A stretch of DNA of 34,842 bases, taken from contig NZ_JARUKV010000037.1 of NCBI RefSeq assembly GCF_029688865.1, positions 1 to 34,842 on the forward strand. The letters are read 5' to 3'. The stretch comes from Natronococcus sp. A-GB7. GTDB taxonomy: Archaea > Halobacteriota > Halobacteria > Halobacteriales > Natrialbaceae. A program made the translations under genes and the position numbers. Every line of letters starts with the position of its first letter. The stretch's first letter is position 1. Below the pieces are notes generated by a model. The model worked only from the letters and a program-made list of their open reading frames with translations, made no database searches and was not told the origin of the DNA. Shown in pieces: positions 16,448 through 24,712 of this stretch.

Positions 16448-16566
16448 TGTCGAACCTCCGTCGTAGCGAAATCGTCCATCTCACGTCGAATCGCCCCGAT
16501 CGGACCACCGCGGGGGTGGGCCCTTTCATCGTGTTCGCGGTACCGCACCCGACTCACCTCAGTCAT
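16444..16566 (-). CDS. 40-aa ORF locked between cbiF and cbiG
   Basis: A 40-codon ORF whose ATG overlaps the end of cbiF (the TGA of cbiF lies inside its first codons) and whose TGA overlaps the cbiG ATG as ATGA. It therefore fills the cbiF-cbiG gap exactly and would relay ribosomes between the two. The peptide is Arg-rich (8 of 40) with two His, no Cys and no membrane segment, unlike its acidic neighbours. I recognise no family. It may be a real small protein or only a coupling ORF that keeps ribosomes on the message. Confidence 0.55.
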   Translation of the reverse strand: MTEVSRVRYREHDERAHPRGGPIGAIRREMDDFATTEVRQ

Positions 16567-17494
16567 CGCCCGCCTCCGGCTCGCTCGTGTTTTCGGCCGA
16601 GCTTCCGGAAGAACCCCGATTGGCCCAGTCACCGTAGAGATACGAGCGCTCGTAGCCCGCCCCGGTCACGGCGTCGCCGATGACGACCAGCGCCGAGGCC
16701 CGATACCCGGCTTCTTCGACCCTGTCGGCGATATCGCCGATCGATCCGACGATCACGTCCTCGTCGGGCCAGGAGGCGTGGTAGATCACGCCGACGGGGG
16801 TTTCGGGGTCGTGGCCGTCCTCGAGCAGCCGATCCATCGTGTCCCGAACGGCGTGAGTGCCGAGGTAGATGCAGGTCGTCACGTCGCCCATCTCGACGAA
16901 CTCGGAGATGTGATCCTCCTCCTCGCTCAGGGTCTTGCCCTGCGGGCGGGTGAACGCGACGTGGTTCGCGACCTCGTTGAGCGTCAGCTGCGTCCGGAGG
17001 GTGGCGCTCGCGGCGAACGCCGAGGTGACGCCGGGCACGAAGTACGTCGGCACGCCCTCGTGCTCCAAGGCGTCCATCTGCTCGAGCGCGGCCCCGTAGA
17101 TGGCGGGGTCGCCGCTGTGGAGCCGGACCACGTTTCGACCCTCCTCGTGGGCGTCTCGCATCAGCGGGATCAGCTCCTCGAGGTCCTTCCCCACGGAATT
17201 GACGAGCTCCGCGTGATCGCAGTACGCCTCGAGCAGTTCGCTGTTGACCAGCGAGCCGGCGTGGACCACGAGGTCGCTCTCCTCGAGCAGTTCCCTCCCG
17301 GCCACCGTCAGTAGCCGCGGATCGCCGGGGCCGGCGCCGACGAAGGGGATCCCCGCCTGTTCGTCGGCGGCGCTGTGGTCGAAGACCCGGTCGTCCAGTT
17401 CCTCCCGACGGCGCTCGCCCTGCGCGTCGATCGCGCTCTGCGGGTCGCCGTCGTCCGCGGCTCCGTCGTCGTCCGTCTCGGTCGTCTCACCCAT
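16559..17494 (-). CDS. cbiF: CbiF cobalt-precorrin-4 C11-methyltransferase
   Basis: A 311-aa SAM-dependent methylase of the corrin ring. It has P-F-V-G-A-G-P-G-D-P at 50-59, R-L-H-S-G-D-P-A-I-Y-G-A, V-P-G-V-T-S-A-F-A-A, T-R-P-Q-G and I-Y-L-G-T-H-A, which together are diagnostic for CbiF/CobM. It carries about 48 extra acidic N-terminal residues and an acidic Ser-rich C-terminal tail compared with bacterial CbiF. The ATG overlaps the last base of the cbiL stop (TGATG). Confidence 0.93.
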   Translation of the reverse strand: MGETTETDDDGAADDGDPQSAIDAQGERRREELDDRVFDHSAADEQAGIPFVGAGPGDPRLLTVAGRELLEESDLVVHAGSLVNSELLEAYCDHAELVNSVGKDLEELIPLMRDAHEEGRNVVRLHSGDPAIYGAALEQMDALEHEGVPTYFVPGVTSAFAASATLRTQLTLNEVANHVAFTRPQGKTLSEEEDHISEFVEMGDVTTCIYLGTHAVRDTMDRLLEDGHDPETPVGVIYHASWPDEDVIVGSIGDIADRVEEAGYRASALVVIGDAVTGAGYERSYLYGDWANRGSSGSSAENTSEPEAGDD

Positions 17495-18429
17495 CAGTAC
17501 CAGTGCTCGCTACAGTCGCCGTGTTCACAGCCCTCGGCGCGCTCGAGATCGACGAGCGTGCCGTCGACGTCCGAATCCTCCGGCAGGGACCGAAACTCGA
17601 CGCCTCGCTCGCGATCGGACGACGTCTCGCCTGCCGACGATCGCCCCGCGACGGTCGGCTCGCCGCCGTCCGCGATCGACTCGCCGTTCGACGTCGCGTC
17701 GTCGGGTTCGGTATCGCCGTCGCTCGAGGGACCGTCCGTCCGATCAGTCCGGAAGGCCGCCGTCGCCTGCTCGATCTCGAGGTCGGCCTTCTCGGCGTAG
17801 GCCAGCGTATAGTAGTCCCGTTCGTCGATCTCGTGGGGGTCGTCGGTCACCAGCGTCTCGCCCTGTTCCATGAACAGTCGGCGGCCGTAGGTCACCTCGT
17901 AACCCGCCTCGAGGAGGCCTGCGTGGGTCGCCGGCGCGTCGGTCACCTTGAACAGGATCATCCGATCGGGTCCCGTCGGGCTCGCGCCCTTGGCTGCCTC
18001 CCGGAGCGAGAGCCCCGCCCCGGCCTCGATCTCGACGCCCAGCGCGGTCGCGAAGGCCGTCACGGCGCTGACGCCGGGGACGATCTCGAGGTCGACGTCG
18101 GGGTGGAAGGCGTCGATCGTTCGACGCAGGTGCCCGAACGTCGAGTAGACGTTCGGATCGCCGAGCGTGACGAAGGCGACGTCGCCCTCGCGGGCGTTCG
18201 GCGCGATCTCCGCCGCGGCCTCCTTCCAGGCCGTCCGAAGCTTCTCCTCGTCTCTTGTCATCGGAAACTCGAGGTCGCCGATCCGCTCCTCGGGAACGTG
18301 CTCGAGCGCGACCGATCGCGAGAGCCGACCGGGCGAGTAGACGACATCCGCGTCCTCAAGGACCCGCTTTCCTCGGACCGTCACGAGGTCGGCCTCGCCG
18401 GGGCCGAGCCCGACGCCGTAGAGGGTCAT
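17494..18429 (-). CDS. cbiL: CbiL cobalt-precorrin-2 C20-methyltransferase with Cys/His C-terminal tail
   Basis: A 311-aa SAM methylase. L-Y-G-V-G-L-G-P-G-E-A-D-L-V-T at the N-terminus, V-Y-S-P-G-R, T-L-G-D-P-N-V-Y-S-T-F and V-P-G-V-S-A-V-T-A-F-A identify CbiL/CobI. The usual fold ends near residue 225. A Ser/Asp/Gly-rich tail of roughly 85 residues follows and ends C-E-H-G-D-C-S-E-H-W-Y (301-311), a compact Cys2-His2-like set that could bind a metal. The start overlaps the cbiT stop as ATGA. Confidence 0.93.
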   Translation of the reverse strand: MTLYGVGLGPGEADLVTVRGKRVLEDADVVYSPGRLSRSVALEHVPEERIGDLEFPMTRDEEKLRTAWKEAAAEIAPNAREGDVAFVTLGDPNVYSTFGHLRRTIDAFHPDVDLEIVPGVSAVTAFATALGVEIEAGAGLSLREAAKGASPTGPDRMILFKVTDAPATHAGLLEAGYEVTYGRRLFMEQGETLVTDDPHEIDERDYYTLAYAEKADLEIEQATAAFRTDRTDGPSSDGDTEPDDATSNGESIADGGEPTVAGRSSAGETSSDRERGVEFRSLPEDSDVDGTLVDLERAEGCEHGDCSEHWY

Positions 18430-19037
18430 CGCTGTGATCCCCCACCGTCGGCGGCGACTTGCTTTCCGTCGTCTCCGTCCGCGTCGTTGTCGGTCGCGCC
18501 GCCGACCAGCATGTACACCGGGTTCTCCGCGTCGAAGCTCGTCGCACCGGCGAGTTCGTAGCCGTGACTCACCTGGAACTGGACGACCTCCTCGAGGAGG
18601 TCGCGCTCCCGGAACGCCTCGGTCGCCCGACCGGCGACCTCGAGGCGCGAGACGTTCATTACGACGCGATCAACGCCCGTCTCCGCGGCGCGATCGAGGA
18701 CGGCCTCGAAGTTGCGGCTCCCGCCGAGAAAGAGCGCGTCGGCGTCCTCGGGCAGCCCCTCGGGGGCCTCCGCGTTTCGTAGCTCGACGTCGGCCCGCAC
18801 CGAGTCGGCGTTCGCCGCGAGATTCTTCTCGGTCGTCTCGAGCCGTTCGCCTTTCCGCTCGAGCGCGGTCACGCGCCCCGCCCGCCGCGCGGCCTCGATC
18901 GTGACGGCGCCCGTACAGGAGCCGACCTCGACGAAGTGGTCGTCCGCCCCGAGCGCGAGCTTCGAGAGGGTGACGGCCCGGACCTCCGCCTTCGTCGGCC
19001 CGGCTTTCGCATCATGTGGCAGCGCAATCGGTGGCAT
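18426..19037 (-). CDS. cbiT: CbiT cobalt-precorrin-6B C15-methyltransferase (decarboxylating)
   Basis: A 203-aa Rossmann methyltransferase that methylates C15 and decarboxylates the C12 acetate. G-P-T-K-A-E-V-R-A near residue 13 and SAM motif F-V-E-V-G-S-C-T-G-A-V-T-I-E at 35-48 match CbiT; the usual G-C-G-T-G is G-S-C-T-G here. F-L-G-G-S-R-N and V-M-N-V-S-R-L-E also fit. It is the first gene of the leftward operon. A TTTTAG box about 29 nt upstream suggests a leaderless start at the ATG at 19037; an in-frame GTG lies one codon earlier. Confidence 0.93.
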   Translation of the reverse strand: MPPIALPHDAKAGPTKAEVRAVTLSKLALGADDHFVEVGSCTGAVTIEAARRAGRVTALERKGERLETTEKNLAANADSVRADVELRNAEAPEGLPEDADALFLGGSRNFEAVLDRAAETGVDRVVMNVSRLEVAGRATEAFRERDLLEEVVQFQVSHGYELAGATSFDAENPVYMLVGGATDNDADGDDGKQVAADGGGSQR

Positions 19038-19200
19038 CACCCGTGGATGACTGGCGCCTCCACTAAAACAATTGTGGTTGGTTTAGATCAACTGCTATTG
19101 GGCATTCTGAGTTTCGGTAGCGAAATTTTCGTTGTGTTTCGGGATGATTAAGGGGAACGCGAGGATGGGCGTCGGAATCGGAAAGCGGAGCCGGCGACCG
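19038..19200 (-). promoter_or_regulatory. Promoter region of the cbiT-to-DUF3209 operon
   Basis: 163 bp between the cbiE stop and the cbiT start. A TATA-like TGTTTTAGTG is centred about 29 nt upstream of the cbiT ATG. The region is AT-richer than the genes. I see no obvious cobalamin riboswitch and no strong dyad, so the control element, if any, is not visible. Confidence 0.5.
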
Positions 19201-19992
19201 CTACACGGGTTGTCGCACCGCGAGCACCACCAGATCCGAGAACGGAGTGTCCTCCCGTCCGCTACCGCCCGCGTATTCGGACAGTTCGGCCAGCGTAAAC
19301 CGGTGGAGCCGCTCGTCCTCGTGGGTCAGGTTCTCACAGACCAGCGCCTCGAGCTCGGGGTCGGCGCCGCGCTCGAGCAGCAACACTGCGAGGTCGCCGG
19401 GCATCCGATCGAACGGTCGGGGGAGCGCGAGCAGGTGGCGGTCGTCCTCGACGACGGCCCTCGCGAGTCGGTCGACGTCGGCCTCGAGGTCGCCGCTCTT
19501 GTGCAGCGTGACGAACTCGGCGTCCTCCATCGGCGTTCGAGCCCGACTCGCGGCTACCTGCAGCGAGGAGATGCCGGGGACGACCCGAACGGGTGTCTCA
19601 GGCGCCTCGCGCTCCACCGTATCTTGCACCTTCCCGACGAACTGGTAGCCCGAGTGGTTCGGATCGCCCATCGCTACGGCGGTTCCGGACTCGCCGGCAG
19701 CGACGCGCTCGCCGAACGCCTCGAGCGCCTCGGCCTCGTCCCGGTAGCCACAGGTCAGCAACTCGGCGTCGGTCAGCTCCTCGACAAACTCGACGACGGT
19801 CGCGAAGCCGACGACGACGTCGGCCTCCCGGATCGCGCGCTCGCCGCGGGGCGTGAGGAACTCCTGATTGCCGGGACCGACGCCGACGGCGTAGACGGGA
19901 TTGTCGGTCTCCTCGTCGATGTCCGGCTCCGCGCTCCCGGCCGCGAACGTCGCCGGATCGGGCCCCGCCTCGAGGTCGTACTCGTCGCTCAT
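19201..19992 (-). CDS. cbiE: CbiE cobalt-precorrin-7 C5-methyltransferase
   Basis: A 263-aa SAM methylase. After about 30 acidic residues come V-Y-A-V-G-V-G-P-G-N at 33-42, A-D-V-V-V-G-F, M-G-D-P-N-H-S-G-Y at 108-116 and V-V-P-G-I-S-S-L-Q, which distinguish CbiE from the other methylases here. The frame stays open to 20277 but overlaps cbiC there; the ATG at 19992 overlaps the cbiC stop (ATGA). CbiE and CbiT are separate proteins here, not fused as in CobL, and lie in two adjacent operons. Confidence 0.9.
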   Translation of the reverse strand: MSDEYDLEAGPDPATFAAGSAEPDIDEETDNPVYAVGVGPGNQEFLTPRGERAIREADVVVGFATVVEFVEELTDAELLTCGYRDEAEALEAFGERVAAGESGTAVAMGDPNHSGYQFVGKVQDTVEREAPETPVRVVPGISSLQVAASRARTPMEDAEFVTLHKSGDLEADVDRLARAVVEDDRHLLALPRPFDRMPGDLAVLLLERGADPELEALVCENLTHEDERLHRFTLAELSEYAGGSGREDTPFSDLVVLAVRQPV

Positions 19993-20789
19993 CGGTCCTC
20001 GTCGTCCTCGGTCGCGCCGTCGGTCGCCCGGGCGGCTCGCGTCTCGGCCGCGAGATCCAGCTCGAGCTCGCCCGTTCGAACGTCTTTGGCGACGTGGATC
20101 AGCTCGTTCGTCAGCGCCGCCGCCAGGCCGCTCCCGCCGCGGCGACCGACGTTTGTTATCGCCGGGACGCCGTACTCCTCGCTGACCTCGCGGATCCGCT
20201 GGCGGCTCTCCTCGGCTTTCACGAAGCCGACGGGCGTCGCGACGATCACCGCTGGACGGGTTCCGTCCTCGATGCAATCGGCGAGCGCGAACGCCGCCGT
20301 CGGCGCGTTGCCGACCACGGCGATCGCCCCCTCGTAGACGCCGCGCTTGTCAAGTTCGAGCACCGACGCCGCGGTACGGGTCATCCCCGTCTCCTTCGCG
20401 AGTTCGGCGCCGTTGCCGATCGCCTTGCGGGTCTCGCAGTCGTGACCGCGACCCGTGATCCCGGCTTTGGCCATCGTGATGTCGGTCACGATGGGCGCCT
20501 TCTCGAGGACGGCTCGAGCGCCCGCCCGAACGGGGGTGTCCTCGTCGTCGCCGATCTCGTCGCTGCCGGTGAACTCGAGTAAGTGCTGGAACTCGATGTC
20601 GCCCATCGAGTGGACCGACTTCTGGCGGACCCGGTCGGCGAGCGTCTCGTCCGGAACGAACTCCCTGACGATGTCCATGCTCGTCTCGGCGATCTCCATC
20701 GCGTTCTGGGTGGTCGCGCCCAGATCGGCGTACTCCTGGTCGAAGTCGGAGCCCTCCGCCGCGCCGGTCGGTCGCGCGCCCTCAGTCAT
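19989..20789 (-). CDS. cbiC: CbiC precorrin-8X methylmutase
   Basis: A 266-aa enzyme that moves a methyl from C11 to C12, giving the hydrogenobyrinate or cobyrinate ring. R-Q-K-S-V-H at 55-60 supplies the catalytic His (H60). P-I-V-T-D-I-T-M-A-K-A-G-I, V-V-G-N-A-P-T-A and V-A-T-P-V-G-F-V matches the family closely. It has an acidic, halophile-type C-terminal tail. Its start overlaps the cobN stop by 8 bp. Confidence 0.93.
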   Translation of the reverse strand: MTEGARPTGAAEGSDFDQEYADLGATTQNAMEIAETSMDIVREFVPDETLADRVRQKSVHSMGDIEFQHLLEFTGSDEIGDDEDTPVRAGARAVLEKAPIVTDITMAKAGITGRGHDCETRKAIGNGAELAKETGMTRTAASVLELDKRGVYEGAIAVVGNAPTAAFALADCIEDGTRPAVIVATPVGFVKAEESRQRIREVSEEYGVPAITNVGRRGGSGLAAALTNELIHVAKDVRTGELELDLAAETRAARATDGATEDDEDR

Positions 20790-23700
20790 CGTTCGCCACC
20801 CCCGCGCCGACGGCCTCGTTGGTCGTCCGGGCCTCGAGGTCGCCCTCGACCGCGAGGTTCAGATCGCGCAGGCGGTCGACGGTCTCCTCGTCGGCGTCCC
20901 AGAGGTCTCGCTCGATCGCCTCGAGCAGCGTGTCGGTGATCGACTCGAGGGCCCACGGGTTGACGTCGCGCATCCATTCTTGCCGATCCTCGTCAAAGGC
21001 GAACTTCTCGGCGACCTCGTTCCAGAGCGTGTCGCTCACGACGCCCGTCGTGGCGTCCCAGCCGAGCGTCACGTCGACGGTCGTCGAGAGGTCGCCCGCG
21101 CCCTTGTAGCCGTGCTCCTCCATCGACTCGAGCCAGTCGGGGTTGAGCACCCGCGAGCGCATCGCCTTGCGGACCTTCTCCTCGTTCGTGTAGACGTCGA
21201 CGTTGTCCGGGTCCGAGGAGTCCCCGACGTAGGAGGCGGGCTCCTCGCCCGCGATCTCGCTCACCGCCGAGATGAAGCCGCCGTGGAACGCGTACCAGTC
21301 CGAGGAGTCGAACTCGTCCTGTTCCATCGTGTCCTCGATCTTCACGGTGACGTCGACGCTCGAGAGGCGACGTTCGAAGGCGTCGTGGGCGTCCGAGACC
21401 CGACCGCGGGAGCCCATGGCGTACCCGCCCCACTGGACGTACACCTCGGCGAGGTCCGAGCGGTCGTCCCAGTTGCCCTCGTCGACGGCCTTGTTCGTCC
21501 CGGCGCCGTAGCCGCCCGGCTTCGTCGTGAAGACGCGGTGTTTGGCGGCCTCGCGGGCCTCGGACTCCTCCAGCCCTGCTTCCTGCTCGAGCTCCGCCTG
21601 CTCCTCCTCGACGTGCTTCTTGACGTAGTTCATTTCGTGGGGTTCGTCGAGGTCGACCACGGCGTCGACCGCATCGTGGATGACCCCGGCCGCGGCGGGG
21701 AAGGCGTCCCGGAACAGCCCCGAGACCCGCGTCGTCACGTCGACCCGCGGCCTGTCGAGCTCCTCGAGGGGGATCGGTTCGACGTCGTCGATCCGACCCG
21801 CGTCGGTCCAGACGGGTTCGACGCCCATCATCGCGAGCACCTGAGCGATCGTCTCGCCGCGGGTGCGAACCGTCGGGGTGCCCCAGGCGACGACGCCGAT
21901 TTCTTCGGGGTACTCGCCGTCCTCGGCGCGGTGACGCTCGAGCACTCCCTCCGCCACCTCGCGGCCGACCTGCCAGGCAGGTTTGGCGGGAACCTTCCGG
22001 GGATCCAGCGTGTAGAAGTTCCGCGCCGTCGGCAGCAGATCGACCCCGCCGCGAGTCGGCGCACCCGATCCCCCAGGCGGAACGTACTCGCCCGAGAGGG
22101 CGTCGGCGGTCCGAGGGACCTCGTCCTCGGACGCCTGCACGCGAGGCTGGGCCTCCTCGCAGATGTAGGCCAGCACCTCCCGGAGGTCGTCGTGGGCGCC
22201 CGACGTCGCACGGGCGTCGCCGATCGTCTCGATGTCGACGACGAGCAGGTTCATGTTCACCTCGTCCTCCGGTCCAGCACCCCGCTCGGACTCGGGAATG
22301 TCGAACCCGTGTTCGGCCAACGTCTCGACCAGTTCGAGGCTCGTCTCCCGCACCTCGTCGGCGGCCTCGGCGTAGGTCATGCCCAGTTCGTCGTCGTACT
22401 CGCCGGGCGCGTTCAGCATCGCCTCGTAGTCCACTCCGAGGACGCCCGCGACGCTCTCGCGGAGGCTCGGCGCACCGGGGTTCTCGAGTCGAGTGAGCGC
22501 GACGAGGTACTCGACGAGGCGGTCGTCGGCCGGCGGCTCGGACATCGTGTGCAGCCCCAGCCGGATCTGGGTCGATTTGACGTCGGTGAGGTACTCGTGG
22601 ACGCGTTCGACGAGGTCGTCGATCTCGACCTCGTCACCCTCCACGTCGCCCTCAGCGAGCGTCGAACCGGCTTCGTCGGGGCCGCGAACGTCCGCCTTCT
22701 CGTCGATCGTCCCCGAGATGCCGAGTTCGACGGCGAGGTCCAGTTCCTCGACCGTCTCCCGGACGAGCGCCTCGAGGTGCTCGCCGTCGTCCGCGCGCGC
22801 ATCCTCCATCCCGGCCTCGCGGTACTGGTTCGCGAGTTCCTCGAGTTCGGCCAGCTCGTCGTAGGTGCCGGCGGCCCGCATCACGGGCGTGAGGTAGTCG
22901 ACGATCGCCGCGTACGATCGACGCTTCGCCTGGGTCCCCTCGCCGGGGTTGTTGACGATGTAGGGGTAGACGTTCGGGATATCGTCGATCAGCTGATCCG
23001 GCGCGCTCTCGCCGTTGAGGCCGACCGTTTTGCCGGGGAGCCACTCGAGGCTGCCGTGGGTTCCCAGGTGGACCACCCCGTCGGCGCCGAACTCGTTGCG
23101 CAGCCAACCGTAGAACGCGTAGTAGTCGTGGGGCGGCTGCAGGTCGGAGTCGTGGTAGACCTTCGAGGGATCCATCCCGAACCCGCGCGGGGGCTGGACT
23201 GTCACCAGCACGTTTCCGAACTCGACGCCGGGAATCGCGAACGGGCGGTCCGGAACCTCGCCCCACTCCTCGAGGACATTCTCTTGGAACCGCTCGTCGG
23301 CGTCGGCGAACCACTCGCCGTACTGGTCGGTCGAGACCACGTCGACCGACAGCTCGCGGACGTCCTCGGGGGCGACCCAGCGGTCCTCGAGCGTCAGTTG
23401 CGAGGTCAGTTTCTCGACCAGTGTCTGCCCGTCCTCGGGCAACTCGCCGTCCAGGTCGTATCCACGAGCGTCGAGCTCCTCGAGCAGGTTCACGGTCGAC
23501 TCGGGCGAGTCGAGACCGAACGCGGTCCCGATCCCGTCGTCGCTCGGCGGGTAGTTGTGCAGGACGACCGCGACCCGCTTGTCCTCGTTAGACGTGTGGC
23601 GCAGCTTCGCCCAGTTGACCGCCAGCCGGGTCGCGTGGTCGACCCGATCCTCGATCGGAAAGTGGTGTTTCGGCGCCGATCCGATCCCGGCCTCGTCGTC

Positions 23701-24678
23701 GGTGCGTTCCTTCCCCGAGATGGGATGCGTGATGACGTTGCCGTCGAACTCCGGCAGCGCGACCGAGAGCGCGAGCTCGAACCCCATGACGCCCGTATCG
23801 CTGGATTCGTAGCGCGATCGGGACCGCATCGTCGTGACCGTCTGCAGGACGGGGACGCCGAGGCGATCGAGGAAGACGTCCTCGGCGGAGTCGCCCTCGT
23901 CGCTCGCCGAACGGCCGCGCTCGTCCATCGACAGCGAGAACATAAAGGAGGAGAGCACGGCGTCGACGACCGGTTCGCCACCATCGTCGATGAGCCATTC
24001 ATCCGTCACCCACTCCGCGTCCTCCTGTTCCTCCGTATCGGTGGCGGGGTTGCAGAAGATCGGCACGGCGTTCGCGCCCTGCTCCTCGAGCGCCCGGACC
24101 TGGGCGTCGACGTAGCGGGTGTTCTCGTGGGTCCAGTGCGATTCGTAGAACCAGATCGCGACCGTCGGCCGGCCGGGATCGTGGGTCTCGAGCAATTCCT
24201 CGTAGCCGACGCCCGGATAGTCGGGGTGGTAGACGCCCTCGGTGGGGAGTTCGGTCGGCTCCTCGTACCCGAGTTCGCGGTCGCCGTACTCGCTCGCGAG
24301 GAACCGACAGCAGTTCTCGACGTTGATCGTGCCCCCCCGATCGAGGTACTCAGATACCTGCTCGCGGTGCTCGGCGGCCACCGTCGTATCCTCGAGGGCG
24401 AAGGCGTCGCCGGTCGCCTTGACGATCAACGGGACGCTCGCCTCCTCGAGTGCGCCCGTCGCGTAGTCGTAACCCGGCATACTGTCCTCGGCGCCGTGCA
24501 GCCAGAAGATCGCCGCGTCGGCGTCGCGCAGTTCCTCCACGAACGCCTCGATCGCAGCCTCGTCCTCGAGGTCGCTCTCCGAGCGAACGACCAGCTCGAC
24601 GTCCTCGAGGCGCTGAGCCGCGCGTCCGATCGATCCGAGCTCGTTCTCCGTCGCCGTGTAGATCCCGATTCGTGCCAT
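20782..24678 (-). CDS. cobN: CobN-type cobaltochelatase large subunit
   Basis: A 1298-aa subunit of the ATP-dependent chelatase that inserts Co2+ late, into hydrogenobyrinate a,c-diamide in the aerobic route. CobN/ChlH landmarks in order: H-N-Y-P-P-S-D-D-G-I-G near 371, G-F-G-M-D-P-S-K, H-L-G-T-H-G-S-L-E-W-L-P-G-K near 532, N-P-G-E-G-T-Q-A-K-R-R, W-G-T-P-T-V-R-T-R-G near 931, and G-A-G-T-N-K-A-V with Y-V-Q-W-G-G-Y-A-M-G near 1056-1088. Length is normal for CobN. It heads a leftward operon with cbiC and cbiE and is divergent to the ChlI/ChlD-like gene, its expected ATPase partner. Confidence 0.95.
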   Translation of the reverse strand: MARIGIYTATENELGSIGRAAQRLEDVELVVRSESDLEDEAAIEAFVEELRDADAAIFWLHGAEDSMPGYDYATGALEEASVPLIVKATGDAFALEDTTVAAEHREQVSEYLDRGGTINVENCCRFLASEYGDRELGYEEPTELPTEGVYHPDYPGVGYEELLETHDPGRPTVAIWFYESHWTHENTRYVDAQVRALEEQGANAVPIFCNPATDTEEQEDAEWVTDEWLIDDGGEPVVDAVLSSFMFSLSMDERGRSASDEGDSAEDVFLDRLGVPVLQTVTTMRSRSRYESSDTGVMGFELALSVALPEFDGNVITHPISGKERTDDEAGIGSAPKHHFPIEDRVDHATRLAVNWAKLRHTSNEDKRVAVVLHNYPPSDDGIGTAFGLDSPESTVNLLEELDARGYDLDGELPEDGQTLVEKLTSQLTLEDRWVAPEDVRELSVDVVSTDQYGEWFADADERFQENVLEEWGEVPDRPFAIPGVEFGNVLVTVQPPRGFGMDPSKVYHDSDLQPPHDYYAFYGWLRNEFGADGVVHLGTHGSLEWLPGKTVGLNGESAPDQLIDDIPNVYPYIVNNPGEGTQAKRRSYAAIVDYLTPVMRAAGTYDELAELEELANQYREAGMEDARADDGEHLEALVRETVEELDLAVELGISGTIDEKADVRGPDEAGSTLAEGDVEGDEVEIDDLVERVHEYLTDVKSTQIRLGLHTMSEPPADDRLVEYLVALTRLENPGAPSLRESVAGVLGVDYEAMLNAPGEYDDELGMTYAEAADEVRETSLELVETLAEHGFDIPESERGAGPEDEVNMNLLVVDIETIGDARATSGAHDDLREVLAYICEEAQPRVQASEDEVPRTADALSGEYVPPGGSGAPTRGGVDLLPTARNFYTLDPRKVPAKPAWQVGREVAEGVLERHRAEDGEYPEEIGVVAWGTPTVRTRGETIAQVLAMMGVEPVWTDAGRIDDVEPIPLEELDRPRVDVTTRVSGLFRDAFPAAAGVIHDAVDAVVDLDEPHEMNYVKKHVEEEQAELEQEAGLEESEAREAAKHRVFTTKPGGYGAGTNKAVDEGNWDDRSDLAEVYVQWGGYAMGSRGRVSDAHDAFERRLSSVDVTVKIEDTMEQDEFDSSDWYAFHGGFISAVSEIAGEEPASYVGDSSDPDNVDVYTNEEKVRKAMRSRVLNPDWLESMEEHGYKGAGDLSTTVDVTLGWDATTGVVSDTLWNEVAEKFAFDEDRQEWMRDVNPWALESITDTLLEAIERDLWDADEETVDRLRDLNLAVEGDLEARTTNEAVGAGVANDD

Positions 24679-24712
24679 CGAATTTTTAAACCTCTATTGT
24701 ATTAGCGCAACT
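24679..24712. promoter_or_regulatory. 34-bp divergent promoter of cobN and the ChlID-type gene
   Basis: The two ATGs are separated by only 34 bp. Rightward, TTTTTAAA at about 24684-24691 is 25 nt before the ATG at 24713. Leftward, CTAATACAAT is centred about 25 nt before the ATG at 24678. Both messages should be leaderless, and the two TATA regions share the same short segment, so one bound protein could control both chelatase subunits. Confidence 0.6.

Noticed and set aside
20455-24705. Very long plus-strand open frame (over 1400 codons) opposite cobN
   Set aside because: It is antisense to cobN, which has all family motifs. Long antisense frames are expected in GC-rich haloarchaeal genes with strong third-position bias.
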